DNA from: Oscillospiraceae bacterium
Lineage (GTDB): Bacteria; Bacillota; Clostridia; Oscillospirales; Oscillospiraceae
Assembly: GCA_017506735.1 (NCBI GenBank)
Contig: JAFVMW010000075.1
Coordinates: 1 to 56,602 of the forward strand
Reading direction: 5' to 3'
Length of the DNA stretch: 56,602 nucleotides
The notes below the pieces were generated by a model. It worked only from the letters and a program-made list of their open reading frames with translations, ran no database searches and was not told the DNA's origin. The translations under genes and the position numbers were made by a program. Positions 8,709 to 17,004 of this stretch are shown here, piece by piece; the first letter of the stretch is position 1, and every line of letters starts with the position of its first letter.

Positions 8709-9560
8709 ATGAAAGAACTTATCAGAATGATTCGCGCCAAGGCAAATATGAACCAGGAGCAGTTTGCTTCTGCGCTGGGCACTACCGCCGTGTCCATCAA
8801 CAGATGGGAAAATGGCAAGGCAGTACCCAATCAGATGGCGCAAACAAATTTACATCAGTTCTGCAAAAACCAGGGCATTGATGTTGCTGATCTTGTGACT
8901 GAAATGCTCCATTATGAGCATACTGCTGATGATAGCAGGAATATCTTTTATCATGGCTCCAAGAAGGGAATTGTCGGTGCCATTGCCCCCATCAGCCGTG
9001 CTGAGTGCGACTTTGGTCAGGGCTTCTATATGGGCACTGCAACCCTGCAGCCTTTGACCTTGGTGTGCGCCGAAGATAAGCCCAAGTTTTATACGGTGGA
9101 GTTCGACCTGTCCGGGCTGAAGGTTCTTGAGGTTGAGATCGGCATGGACTGGGCTATGATGATCGCATACTGCCGTAAGCAAATGGAAAAAGTGAAGGGC
9201 ACTCCAATCTACGAGAAGTATGCCCACTTTGCAGACGGCTATGATGTCATCGTGGGCTATATTGCCAATGACCGTATGTACACAGAGCTTGCCCGGTTCT
9301 TCAACGGAACCATCACCGATGTGGCGCTGCTCAAGTGCCTGTCTGTGCTTGATCTCGGCAAGCAGTATGTCGCCATCACTCAGAAAGCATGTGACCAAAT
9401 CAAAATTCTCGAAGAACGGGATCTGCATCTTCTGGAACGCCTTGCCTTGCAGGACAAGAGTGTGGCAAGACGTGCAGAGGGCATCGCTCTGGCAGATGAA
9501 GTCGTGAAGCAGTATCGCAGAGAGGGGCAGTTCTTCGATGAAATTCTGGGAGGGATTTGA
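8709..9560 (+). CDS. HTH (XRE) fused to a DUF3990 domain; putative toxin-like protein
   Basis: A 283-residue protein. Residues about 1-55 form a Cro/C1-type helix-turn-helix (MNQEQFASALGTTAVSINRW). After a linker, residues about 78-230 match my recollection of DUF3990: YHGSKKGI, then DFGQGFYMGT and a conserved TVEFDL core. Such domains have been likened to ADP-ribosyltransferases and often occur with small partner genes. The ATG at 8709 has AGGTGG seven bases upstream. It is followed two bases later by a small gene, as in toxin-antitoxin operons. Having the DNA-binding domain on this protein suggests that it also autoregulates the operon. Catalysis is inferred, not shown. Confidence 0.65.
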   Translation: MKELIRMIRAKANMNQEQFASALGTTAVSINRWENGKAVPNQMAQTNLHQFCKNQGIDVADLVTEMLHYEHTADDSRNIFYHGSKKGIVGAIAPISRAECDFGQGFYMGTATLQPLTLVCAEDKPKFYTVEFDLSGLKVLEVEIGMDWAMMIAYCRKQMEKVKGTPIYEKYAHFADGYDVIVGYIANDRMYTELARFFNGTITDVALLKCLSVLDLGKQYVAITQKACDQIKILEERDLHLLERLALQDKSVARRAEGIALADEVVKQYRREGQFFDEILGGI

Positions 9561-9562
9561 TT

Positions 9563-9985
9563 ATGAACGAATCTCTGAAACTCGCTTTATGCGAAATGCA
9601 GGCACAGCTGTTTGTCCATTCTCAGGAGAAGGGCTATGCCAGCGAAGCCTTTATTAAGGCATTCATGAACTCGGATATTGCCGAAGATCTTGATATGCCG
9701 TTCAATCACATGCAGTGGGCCGGCACGCATTACCTGATGTCCCGCATGGAGGAAGAACATGCGGATGAGCTTATTCAAGGTGAGTGCTACGATACTGAGA
9801 CGCTTTACTGGGCGGGTTATCTCTATCGCTACTGGCACATCTACAACGGCGACAGCAGCCGTGAAATACTCAAACAGGCATCTGCAAAGACGATGCGGAT
9901 CGTCTATCTCATGTATCATACGATGAGTCCGGAGATGGCGATTGACCGACTGAAAGAATCATATCTGGAAAAGCGCAAGAAGTAA
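9563..9985 (+). CDS. Small partner of the HTH-DUF3990 protein, putative antitoxin
   Basis: A 140-residue, helix-rich, mildly acidic cytosolic protein with no signal peptide and many aromatic residues (ETLYWAGYLYRYWHIYNGD). ATG at 9563 has GGGAGGG upstream and sits 2 bp after the upstream stop, so translation is probably coupled. A strong terminator 10 bp after the stop closes the two-gene unit. I recall similar small proteins beside DUF3990 genes but cannot name the family with certainty. An antitoxin or accessory role is inferred from the gene order. Confidence 0.5.
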   Translation: MNESLKLALCEMQAQLFVHSQEKGYASEAFIKAFMNSDIAEDLDMPFNHMQWAGTHYLMSRMEEEHADELIQGECYDTETLYWAGYLYRYWHIYNGDSSREILKQASAKTMRIVYLMYHTMSPEMAIDRLKESYLEKRKK

Positions 9986-9995
9986 TATAGTGCTA

Positions 9996-10020
9996 TGCAC
10001 CCTGCTGGTAGCAGGGTGCA
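9996..10020 (+). terminator. Terminator of the HTH-DUF3990 operon
   Basis: A perfect 11-bp stem (9996-10006 with 10010-10020), a 3-nt loop and T5. Confidence 0.85.
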
Positions 10021-10079
10021 TTTTTGCTTGCCTACATTAACAGAACCTCAGCTGCATAATCCTCGGCATCAGGCTTGAG

Positions 10080-10139
10080 CTAAGGAACCTCTGAATAAAT
10101 CGTCTGCGGCAGCTGACGATTTATTCAGAGGTTCCTTAG
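10080..10139. mobile_element. 60-bp perfect palindrome, IS-end or MITE relic
   Basis: 25-bp arms (10080-10104 and 10115-10139) are exact inverted repeats around a 10-bp centre. The arms contain GGAACCTCTGAATAAATCG, which is also the left end of the element at 12841. It is flanked by TA on both sides, which suits a TA target duplication. It interrupts the terminator stem that is intact in the other copy of the 144-bp repeat (37237-37274). Confidence 0.7.
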
Positions 10140-10279
10140 ATTTGAGAGCGATGAGATGCTTCGGCATTATTCATGCATAGAGGAGCTTTATCCTCATTTT
10201 GTCCGCAAAAACGGCTTTGGGATGCCGAAAACCATTGGTATTACAGCACTTTTCCGTTTCTGTGGATTATTCCCACTCG
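10136..10279. repeat. Left 144-bp direct repeat, attachment-site-like (ends with the guaA 3' core)
   Basis: It matches 37261-37404 in the same orientation with 4 mismatches. The last 13 bases correspond to the end of guaA (minus strand ..CGAGTGGGAATAA). Similarity stops exactly there; the guaA coding sequence does not continue. This is what one boundary of an element integrated in the guaA 3' end would look like. Confidence 0.75.
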
Positions 10280-10488
10280 TTGCCGGGACTTGCATCTTAA
10301 ACAATTTTGTTGAGAAGATGTTGTGCCTGCTGTTCTGATTATTTTGATTGCCCATATTGTCTTAGCTGTACGATGGATGCTTATCAAAATCTTATCAGTG
10401 GTGATAAACCACCATGGGACGGTCATAAAAGTTGTTTCGGGTGGTTGTCACCCTAACAGTAGCATTATACGCAAAACCGACCGAAAAA
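10280..10488. other. Non-coding stretch at the left island edge
   Basis: No gene, strong hairpin or recombinase remnant was seen between the repeat and the MATE gene. Confidence 0.5.
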
Positions 10489-11799
10489 TCAAGATATTGA
10501 CTGTTTCTTTTTCATACAAACAGTCGCTATTATCGCTACAGCAAACTCTGCAACGGGCATCGTAAACCACAATGCACTGTTGCCGAACAGAACGGGAAGC
10601 AGGAAGATAAGAATGCCGCTAAGAACCAGTCCTCGACCGAGAGAAACAGCCATCGAAACGCTTGCCTGTGCAACAGACTGGAAGTAATAGGTGGAGAACA
10701 TATTAAACGGCATTAGAATGAACGAAATGCCGTAGGCACGCATGATTGCAGGAGCAATCGTCAAGACCGCTTCTGTCGGTTTCATAAAGAAGCCCACAAT
10801 CGTGTTCGGAATCAAAAACAATACCGTTGTAAAGATAACACCAAATGCAAAAGACGTAGCAGCGGCATATTTGCGTGTCTCCATAACACGGTCTGTTTTT
10901 CCTGCGCCGTAATTGATGGACAGGATCGGCTGTGCTGCCTGTCCGGCACTATACGCACAACTCATCAGCACCAAGCTGTAATTTGCAATAACACCGTACA
11001 CCGCCAGAGCGTCTGTTCCCAGCAGGCGAAGCACCTGATAGTTGAACATAACCGTTAAAACACCGGGCGCAAAGTCTGTGAGGAACGCAGAGAAACCATT
11101 GATAAAGATGCTGCCTGCTTTCTTCGCAAAACCGTTAAATCGTGTCAGCTTTAAGGTGCATTTCTTTGTCGCAAAGTGAGTCAGCAAAAGCACAAAGGAT
11201 AAAACTGCACCGGAAGCCGTAGCCAGACCGGCTCCGAATATGCCCATATCCAATGCAAACACAAAGAACCAGTCACCAAATATATTGAATACACCACCGG
11301 CAACGATTGCGACAGAAGCTAAACCCGGAGCGTTGTCATTTCTCAAAAAGGATGCCAGCATATTATTAATCACAAATGCAGGAACAGCAAATTTGATAGC
11401 ACCCAGATAGTCCACCGCCATATCCAACAAAGTGCCATCTGCGCCGAGCAAATGCAGAATCGGTCTGTTAAACACAAAGACCACAAACCACGCAAGCAAC
11501 GCAATGATAGCATTGAAAACGATGGATGCTGTGAAATACTGGTTTTCATCGCCTGATTGTTGTCCTCTCTTTTGGCTGTAAAGGACAGCACCACCGACAC
11601 CTGCAAACATAGCAAGACTGTAAATAAACGATACGATAGGCATTGCCATAGACATAGCAGCCGTACCAATCGGACCGTAATACTGCCCAACCATTGCCAT
11701 ATCCACCAAAGTGTAAATACATTGCAGCATACAGCTACCAAAGGATATAGCAACATATTTGAAATAAACGCTTCTGATTTTTCCATTAAGTAAATCCAC
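10489..11799 (-). CDS. MATE family multidrug/cation antiporter
   Basis: A 436-residue integral membrane protein with about 12 hydrophobic segments in two halves. It is typical of MATE exporters, which expel drugs or metabolites in exchange for Na+ or H+. The start is set at the GTG at 11799: AGGAGG lies 7 bases upstream and the sequence then reads VDLLNGKIRSVYFKYVAISF, the usual MATE opening. A longer in-frame start at 11886 (TTG) would lie inside the leader hairpin. The gene is lower in GC than its neighbours, which suggests transfer. It is preceded by a 160-base leader with a terminator, so expression is probably induced by ribosome-directed antibiotics. Confidence 0.88.
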   Translation of the reverse strand: MDLLNGKIRSVYFKYVAISFGSCMLQCIYTLVDMAMVGQYYGPIGTAAMSMAMPIVSFIYSLAMFAGVGGAVLYSQKRGQQSGDENQYFTASIVFNAIIALLAWFVVFVFNRPILHLLGADGTLLDMAVDYLGAIKFAVPAFVINNMLASFLRNDNAPGLASVAIVAGGVFNIFGDWFFVFALDMGIFGAGLATASGAVLSFVLLLTHFATKKCTLKLTRFNGFAKKAGSIFINGFSAFLTDFAPGVLTVMFNYQVLRLLGTDALAVYGVIANYSLVLMSCAYSAGQAAQPILSINYGAGKTDRVMETRKYAAATSFAFGVIFTTVLFLIPNTIVGFFMKPTEAVLTIAPAIMRAYGISFILMPFNMFSTYYFQSVAQASVSMAVSLGRGLVLSGILIFLLPVLFGNSALWFTMPVAEFAVAIIATVCMKKKQSIS

Positions 11800-11815
11800 A
11801 GAATCCTCCTGCAAA

Positions 11816-11960
11816 ACAAAAAACGCCGGATAAGATCTGCTACACAATAGCAACTGTCTTAATCCAGCATTCACAGTACGCTGCAAATGCCCTCCAACAG
11901 AAGGTTTGTATAGGAAATCTTATCCGGCGTTGTAATTACGGTTTACATTGCCTCCGAAAT
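11816..11960 (-). promoter_or_regulatory. Leader attenuator with an AUG-stop mini-ORF upstream of the MATE gene
   Basis: The minus-strand transcript should start near 11961. It carries GGAGG (11955-11951) and, two bases on, ATGTAA (11948-11943), a start codon directly followed by a stop. The arm 11931-11917 then pairs perfectly over 15 bp with 11836-11822 and is followed by a T-rich run, an intrinsic terminator with a large loop. A ribosome held on the mini-ORF would sit next to the first arm and could block the terminator. The mechanism is inferred; the elements are visible. Confidence 0.65.
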
Positions 11961-11967
11961 TTTTGGA

Positions 11968-11996
11968 ATTATATCACATATTATGAAAAAAAGCAA
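11968..11996 (-). promoter_or_regulatory. Promoter of the MATE leader
   Basis: On the minus strand: TTGCTT (11996-11991), a 17-bp spacer, and TATAAT (11973-11968) with an upstream TG (extended -10). Confidence 0.75.
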
Positions 11997-12014
11997 GGAG
12001 ATAAAAGAAAAAAA

Positions 12015-12044
12015 GCCGCCCGCAGGATTTCTCCCACGGGCGGC
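12015..12044 (-). terminator. Terminator of the SGNH hydrolase gene
   Basis: GCCGCCCG (12015-12022) pairs with CGGGCGGC (12037-12044). On the minus strand it is followed by a run of T. Confidence 0.8.
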
Positions 12045-12103
12045 GTATGGTCAGCTATCCAAAGGCTTGTATTCGGTTACGGTTTTCAGATAGGTTGGCG
12101 AGG

Positions 12104-12781
12104 TCATTTCATATTGGTGCTACAGGGGAAAGAACTGTTTTGATCTTTTGGCTGTTCATCTGGAATGCGGTCGAAGATCCGCTTCCATTCCCGCGCAACG
12201 AGACCGTGGCCAACGATAGTGGGGTGAACACCGTCCCGGACATAATAGGTCTGGGGAGCGTTCTCGAAGTTTTGCTCAAAAATTTCCTGAAGCCTTATGC
12301 AGGGAATCTTGATATCCTGGGCGATTCTACGGACTGCTTCTGCACGTTTGGGAACTTCCTTGGAAATGAAGCCCCAGTTTTGTGCTGTGGAGGAACCCAG
12401 GAAAACGAAAGGCTCCATAAGGATAATCTTCGTGGTGGGAAGTTCCTCCTGGATCTCTTTCAACATAATCCTTAGCACCTTTTCGAATTTTTCCGCGCTG
12501 ACACCGTTGCTGTAGGCGGCTTCATAGAGTACATCGTTGACCCCTATGAGGATACTCAGATAATCTGGACGAAGATTGATGCAGTCCGATTTAATCCTCG
12601 CATACAGGTCTACCACCCGATCACCACTAATTCCACGATTCAGGAATTCATATTCACCCGGATGTTCCAAACCAATCTGAGCGGCCAGAAGGGCTACATA
12701 GCCCGAACCGAGCCAGTCCTCCTCTTCTCTTGAACGGCGTGCGTCAGTGATAGAGTCTCCCCAAAAAAGAATGCGTTTCAC
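12104..12781 (-). CDS. SGNH/GDSL-type esterase
   Basis: A 225-residue hydrolase without a signal peptide, so cytosolic. The SGNH blocks are clear: FWGDSIT (block I, catalytic Ser in GDS, residues 8-10), NRGISGD (block II, Gly), IGVND (block III, Asn) and DGVHPT (block V, Asp and His). Relatives remove acetyl groups from sugars and xylan oligomers or act as lysophospholipases. Beside a hexosamine locus, an O-deacetylase acting on imported glycans is plausible but not proven. RBS GGAGG precedes the ATG. It is a single-gene unit with its own terminator. Confidence 0.85.
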   Translation of the reverse strand: MKRILFWGDSITDARRSREEEDWLGSGYVALLAAQIGLEHPGEYEFLNRGISGDRVVDLYARIKSDCINLRPDYLSILIGVNDVLYEAAYSNGVSAEKFEKVLRIMLKEIQEELPTTKIILMEPFVFLGSSTAQNWGFISKEVPKRAEAVRRIAQDIKIPCIRLQEIFEQNFENAPQTYYVRDGVHPTIVGHGLVAREWKRIFDRIPDEQPKDQNSSFPCSTNMK

Positions 12782-12840
12782 ATAAATTCCTCCTTAATGA
12801 TTAGCGTAAATACAAGGTTTGCCATCATATGATGAAACTA

Positions 12841-13001
12841 GGGAACCTCTGAATAAATCGTCTGCGGCAGCTGACGGATCTTTTGACCCAACTTTTCAGT
12901 TTGAAAACCGGGAAATACACAAAGTATTCCTCCGCTTTCCAAACTTCAATTTGGGCCAAATCTCTCGCCATCTGCTCTTGCCGATTGAATCAGAGCTTCC
13001 C
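12841..13001. mobile_element. MITE-like element, about 161 bp
   Basis: The ends are 20-bp inverted repeats with 17 matches (GGGAACCTCTGAATAAATCG and GGGAAGCTCTGATTCAATCG), flanked by TA on each side. The interior is also an imperfect palindrome, so the whole element would fold into one long hairpin. There is no coding capacity. The first 37 bases are nearly the same as one half of the palindrome at 10080-10139. Confidence 0.7.
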
Positions 13002-13078
13002 TAGACTGTAGCTCTCTCTACGCAATTTTAGGGAAAGTTACAGCGGCTTTCTTTACGATGGGCGAGAGCCATAATAAC

Positions 13079-13114
13079 AAAGCGCTGATGCGTTGTCATG
13101 CACATCAGCGCTTT
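13079..13114 (-). terminator. Terminator of the nag operon
   Basis: AAAGCGCTGATG (13079-13090) pairs with CATCAGCGCTTT (13103-13114). It lies 20 bp past the nagB stop on the minus strand, with a T-rich tail. Confidence 0.75.
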
Positions 13115-13133
13115 CAGGTTTCTTATAGAATAA

Positions 13134-13895
13134 TCACAGCTTTGCAGCGCTGTCGGGCTCAATGTAGAGGATTGCGTGGGGGTGGTTGCGCATGGCGGTG
13201 GCAGGGCAATGCTCACCCACGGGACCGTTGACGGTGGCTGCCACAGCATCTGCCTTGGTGGGGGCAGGCACTACGCAGTACAGCTCCTTACCGGCCATCA
13301 GGGCAGGAACGGTGAGGGTCAGCGCATGGGTAGGAACCAGATCAATGGAGGCGAAGCATCCGTCGTTGACCTGCTGCTGGCGGCAGATGGGGTCCAGCGG
13401 AACGGGCTTGATCAGAACGGGATCAGCGAAATCAGCCACAGGGGGATCATTGAAGGCCACATGACCGTTCTCGCCGATGCCCAGCACCACGATATCCGTG
13501 GGATATTTGGTCAGAAGGGCGGTATAGCGGGCACACTCAGCCTCGATATCAGCGGCATTGCCGTTGATGTAATTGACACTGCGCCAAGGGGCATGGTCAA
13601 ACAGTGCCCGGCGGAGGAAATTGCCGAAGGCCTGGGGGGCATCCCCGGGCAGACCGATGTACTCGTCCATGTGGAATGCGTTGATCCGGGTGAAGTCGAT
13701 GGATCTATCGGCCACAATGGAAGCCAACACCTCATTCTGGGAGGGGGCTGCGGCAAAGATCATGTTGCAGACTTCTTTTTCAGCCAGCACGCGTTTGATG
13801 GCATCGGAGATGTCGGCAGCAGCAGCCTTGCCCATCTCGCTCCGGTTCTCGTAAATATTGACCTGCAACAGGTCGGCAGCAAAGGTTTTCAGCAT
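13134..13895 (-). CDS. nagB: Glucosamine-6-phosphate deaminase
   Basis: A 253-residue cytosolic enzyme converting glucosamine-6-phosphate to fructose-6-phosphate and ammonia, the last step of hexosamine catabolism. NagB family motifs are present: AFHMDEYIGL (substrate Asp), VLGIGENGHVAFNDP (catalytic Asp/His region) and RQQQVNDGCF. The length is usual for Firmicute NagB without an allosteric extension. It is the last gene of the leftward operon and starts 12 bp after nagA. It acts directly on the NagA product. Confidence 0.93.
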   Translation of the reverse strand: MLKTFAADLLQVNIYENRSEMGKAAAADISDAIKRVLAEKEVCNMIFAAAPSQNEVLASIVADRSIDFTRINAFHMDEYIGLPGDAPQAFGNFLRRALFDHAPWRSVNYINGNAADIEAECARYTALLTKYPTDIVVLGIGENGHVAFNDPPVADFADPVLIKPVPLDPICRQQQVNDGCFASIDLVPTHALTLTVPALMAGKELYCVVPAPTKADAVAATVNGPVGEHCPATAMRNHPHAILYIEPDSAAKL

Positions 13896-13907
13896 GGTAT
13901 GATCTCC

Positions 13908-15083
13908 TCAATTCTCAAAACGGATGATTCCATCCGTCCAAACTGTTTTCACGTTGATATTTTCATCGAACAGTACCAGATCTGCCTTCCGTCCAGGAGC
14001 GACGGTTCCGGTGATATGGCTTCTTCCGATAATACGGGCGGGGGTGGCGGTGACCATTTCCACCGCATCAGGCAGACTTGTTCCGGCGAGCTGGACCATG
14101 TTTCGTACCAGACGGTCGGTGGTGGCCACAGAACCGGCGAAGGCTTTGCGGTCGGGCATCTTGGCGACACCGTCCTCGATGATTACTTTCTGACCATTTT
14201 CCAGACTTCCCAAAATGCTCTCACCACTGGTCTGACCGGCACCACGCATGGCATCGGTGATCAGGCACAGACGCTTAGGGCCGATAAACCGATATGCCAT
14301 CTGAAGTAATTCTCCAGGCAGATGACAGCCGTCGGCGATGATCTCACTGGTCAGCTCATCCAGCACGTAGGCTGCTTCCACAATGCCGCCCCGGCGGAAG
14401 CCACCTACCCGGGTGATGGTGGAGCAGCCTGAGTACAGATGAGTCACATGGGTGAATCCGGCGGCCAATGCATCCTTTACTTCAGCGTAAGTGGCATCAG
14501 AATGTCCGATGGAGGCAAGCACACCCCGGTTTGTCAGTTCCCGGCCCATATCCAGCGCACCGGGCAATTCCGGAGCCAGGGACCAACGGACAATATCCGG
14601 ACAGGCCTCAAGCATCAGTGCGGCTTCTTCCGCATCGGGATCACGCATCTGGCTTGGGTCCTGGGCTCCGGCCTGAGCGTGGGAGAAATAGGGCCCCTCC
14701 AGATGAAGACCCAACATCCGGCAGCCGTCCTGAATGTCGTCTCGACACCGGTAGAAGATCTCGAATGCCCGCAGAAGTTCTTCACGGGTGGCAGACAGGG
14801 TTGTGGGGGTCATGCAGGTGGTTCCGTGGGTCAGGTGGAGCCGTGCGGCAGTGCGCCAGGCATCTTCTGTACCGTCCATAAAGTCTGCGCCACCGCCTCC
14901 GTGACAGTGGATATCGATGAAACCATGGGACAGATACAACCCCTGTCCGTCGAATCCGGCCAGCGAAGGATCGGCGGTACCGACAGGCAAAATCGCCTCT
15001 ACCAGATCATCACAAAGCACGATGTCGCTTGGAGTGATGACACCATCCTGTACCAGACGAATGTTGCGAATCACACTTCTCAT
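13908..15083 (-). CDS. nagA: N-acetylglucosamine-6-phosphate deacetylase
   Basis: A 391-residue amidohydrolase-superfamily enzyme that removes acetate from GlcNAc-6-phosphate in the cytosol. Visible features are IDIHCHGGGG (the metal HxH), HLTHGTTCMTPT, an HLEGPYFS segment with the metal-binding Glu, ASIGHSDA, HLYSGCSTI and an LITDAMRGAG region with the catalytic Asp. The length is typical. The start overlaps the end of the isomerase gene by 4 bp (ATGA), and nagB follows after 12 bp, so the genes form one translationally coupled unit. Confidence 0.92.
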   Translation of the reverse strand: MRSVIRNIRLVQDGVITPSDIVLCDDLVEAILPVGTADPSLAGFDGQGLYLSHGFIDIHCHGGGGADFMDGTEDAWRTAARLHLTHGTTCMTPTTLSATREELLRAFEIFYRCRDDIQDGCRMLGLHLEGPYFSHAQAGAQDPSQMRDPDAEEAALMLEACPDIVRWSLAPELPGALDMGRELTNRGVLASIGHSDATYAEVKDALAAGFTHVTHLYSGCSTITRVGGFRRGGIVEAAYVLDELTSEIIADGCHLPGELLQMAYRFIGPKRLCLITDAMRGAGQTSGESILGSLENGQKVIIEDGVAKMPDRKAFAGSVATTDRLVRNMVQLAGTSLPDAVEMVTATPARIIGRSHITGTVAPGRKADLVLFDENINVKTVWTDGIIRFEN

Positions 15084-15946
15084 GCTAGCGCCTCCTTTAC
15101 GATCCGACGCAGAGCCTCAGCACTTTCAGCAGTGGCACCAAGACCACCCTCGGAGAAGGCGGCACCGCCGGGGCGGGTCATCAGTTCCTCGCTGATTTCA
15201 GAACCTACCCGGTAATGGGTTTCCAGACTCATCCAGCCGTCGTAGCCGTCACGATTCAGCGCCCGGATCAGGCCGGGATAATCTACCCAACCGGTTCCGA
15301 TGCAGACGCAGTAAGACTCGTCCAGTTCATTTCGCACTGCATCTTTGATGTGGACATGACGCACCCATTTTTTGACGGCTTCATAGCCGTCGGGATAGGG
15401 TACCTCCCGGAACATATCGTAGATATCATTACCCGGATCGTAGATCGCACCTACCACATCCGAGCCGATTTGCTCCAGCAGGGCTGCCAGAGCGGCATGG
15501 TTGGTGGTGTTCACAGAGGGGTCTGCCTCCAGCAGAAGGGTTTTTCCCCGTGCTTTCAGAATTTCGATGGCAGGCGTAAAAGCCTGAACGATTTCATCGG
15601 TGATTTCCGGGCCGCATTCCCCGGCGAAGAACGCAAAGCCCCGGATGGTGCCGCAGTCCAGAATGTCAGCAGCATCGCAGAGTCTGCGGAGCTTTTCCAG
15701 TTCGCCTGCCACCTCATGGGGAAAGCATTTATAGAAGGAACTTGCCAGATTGCAGACAGTCAGTCCGGCATCATCCAGCAGATGTTTGTACTCAGTCAGT
15801 TTTTCGGCAGAGATCCGGTCGATAGGGGTGTCCTCCACGCTTCGTAACTCCACTCCGGAAAAACCGTGGGCCTTGGCGAAGGCGATGGCTTCTTTCAAAT
15901 CCTGAGTAGCTTCGTCGGTGATGAAAGACAGTTTGATCTCACTCAT
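15080..15946 (-). CDS. Sugar phosphate isomerase/epimerase-like TIM-barrel protein
   Basis: A 288-residue xylose-isomerase-like (AP endonuclease family 2) barrel. Likely metal ligands are a Glu in LLLEADPS, Asp in GAIYDPGND, His in VRHVHIKD and Glu in MSLETHYR. Relatives isomerise or epimerise free or keto sugars, or act with Gfo/Idh partners in oxidised-sugar elimination. It overlaps by 4 bp both the upstream Gfo/Idh gene and the downstream nagA. Such tight coupling suggests that it handles the product of the oxidoreductase before the Nag steps. The exact reaction is not determinable. Confidence 0.8.
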   Translation of the reverse strand: MSEIKLSFITDEATQDLKEAIAFAKAHGFSGVELRSVEDTPIDRISAEKLTEYKHLLDDAGLTVCNLASSFYKCFPHEVAGELEKLRRLCDAADILDCGTIRGFAFFAGECGPEITDEIVQAFTPAIEILKARGKTLLLEADPSVNTTNHAALAALLEQIGSDVVGAIYDPGNDIYDMFREVPYPDGYEAVKKWVRHVHIKDAVRNELDESYCVCIGTGWVDYPGLIRALNRDGYDGWMSLETHYRVGSEISEELMTRPGGAAFSEGGLGATAESAEALRRIVKEALA

Positions 15947-16974
15947 CCAATCATCACCGGCTTTCCCTGTCGGCTGGATTCGTAGATGCCGCAGATGACC
16001 TTCACCGCCAGCGCAGCCTCCTGGGGGGGCAGCATGGGGGTTCTGCCATCACGGACCGCTTCGGCGATGTCCCGGAGCAGGCAGATATGGCCGTAGATGC
16101 CGATGTCGATGGGATTCTTCGCACCGCCTACTGCTTCGCCCAGATCGGGCCGCTGGGGTGCGTTTTCCTTGTCGATGAACTCCCAGGCAATGATGTGCTG
16201 ATCGTCAAAGGAGACAGTGCCCATGTCGCCATAGATGGTGAAAGTGCTGCTGAAGCCTGGATAGGCGGTGGTGGCACCCTCAATGATTACCATAGCACCG
16301 GATTTCATCTGAATCAGTGCCGCAGCGGTGTCTTCCACCGGAATATCCCGGGACATGGTCTTTGCCTTACCGTAGACTGTGTCAATCTGATCGCCCAGCA
16401 TCCACAGAATCAGATCAATTCCGTGGACACCCTGATTCATCAGTGCGCCGCCGCCGTCCAGGTCCCAGGTGCCACGCCAGCCGGCGGAATTATAGTAAGC
16501 CTGATCCCGGTAGTAGTTGAGCCGTGCTTCTGCCATACAGATCCGGCCAAGTTTGCCCTCCTGCACCAGCTGCCGCAGGGCGATGGCCACGGGCATCAGC
16601 CGCCGCTGGAAGATGCACTGCATGGTGGTGTTGTTTTTCTGAACAACCTCGATGACCTGATCCACCTTCTCCGGGGTGATTTCCATGGGCTTTTCGCAGA
16701 CAATAGCCTTGCCTGCATTGGATGCATCGATGACTACCTGACCGTGAAGTCCACTGGGCACACATACACAGACGATGTCCACATTGGGATCTGCCAACAG
16801 CTCATGGTAGTCATAGTACACCTTCTCAAAGCCGTGATCGGCGGCATACTGATCCGCCTTTTCGGGGATGATGTCACAGCAGGCATAACGTTTGCAGCCT
16901 TCTCCCTCCAGCTGTTTCAGGGCGCTGGCATGGGTGAATGCGATGATACCGCATCCAATGATACCAAAATTCAT
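15943..16974 (-). CDS. Gfo/Idh/MocA family oxidoreductase (leftward operon)
   Basis: A 343-residue NAD(P)-dependent sugar dehydrogenase. The N-terminal Rossmann motif is FGIIGCGIIAFTHA, EKPME carries the catalytic Lys, and the C-terminal substrate domain contains GGGALMNQGVHGIDL with the His/Asp pair. ATG at 16974 was chosen because GGAGGAGC precedes it; an upstream in-frame ATG lacks this. It shares unusual segments (YYxSxxWRGTWxxDGGGALMNQG) with the enzyme at 20317, so the two are close paralogues in the two arms of the locus. It probably oxidises a ring hydroxyl of a hexosamine-type sugar. Confidence 0.85.
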   Translation of the reverse strand: MNFGIIGCGIIAFTHASALKQLEGEGCKRYACCDIIPEKADQYAADHGFEKVYYDYHELLADPNVDIVCVCVPSGLHGQVVIDASNAGKAIVCEKPMEITPEKVDQVIEVVQKNNTTMQCIFQRRLMPVAIALRQLVQEGKLGRICMAEARLNYYRDQAYYNSAGWRGTWDLDGGGALMNQGVHGIDLILWMLGDQIDTVYGKAKTMSRDIPVEDTAAALIQMKSGAMVIIEGATTAYPGFSSTFTIYGDMGTVSFDDQHIIAWEFIDKENAPQRPDLGEAVGGAKNPIDIGIYGHICLLRDIAEAVRDGRTPMLPPQEAALAVKVICGIYESSRQGKPVMIG

Positions 16975-17004
16975 ATGTTTGCTCCTCCTCGTTCTGTCCA
17001 TAAA

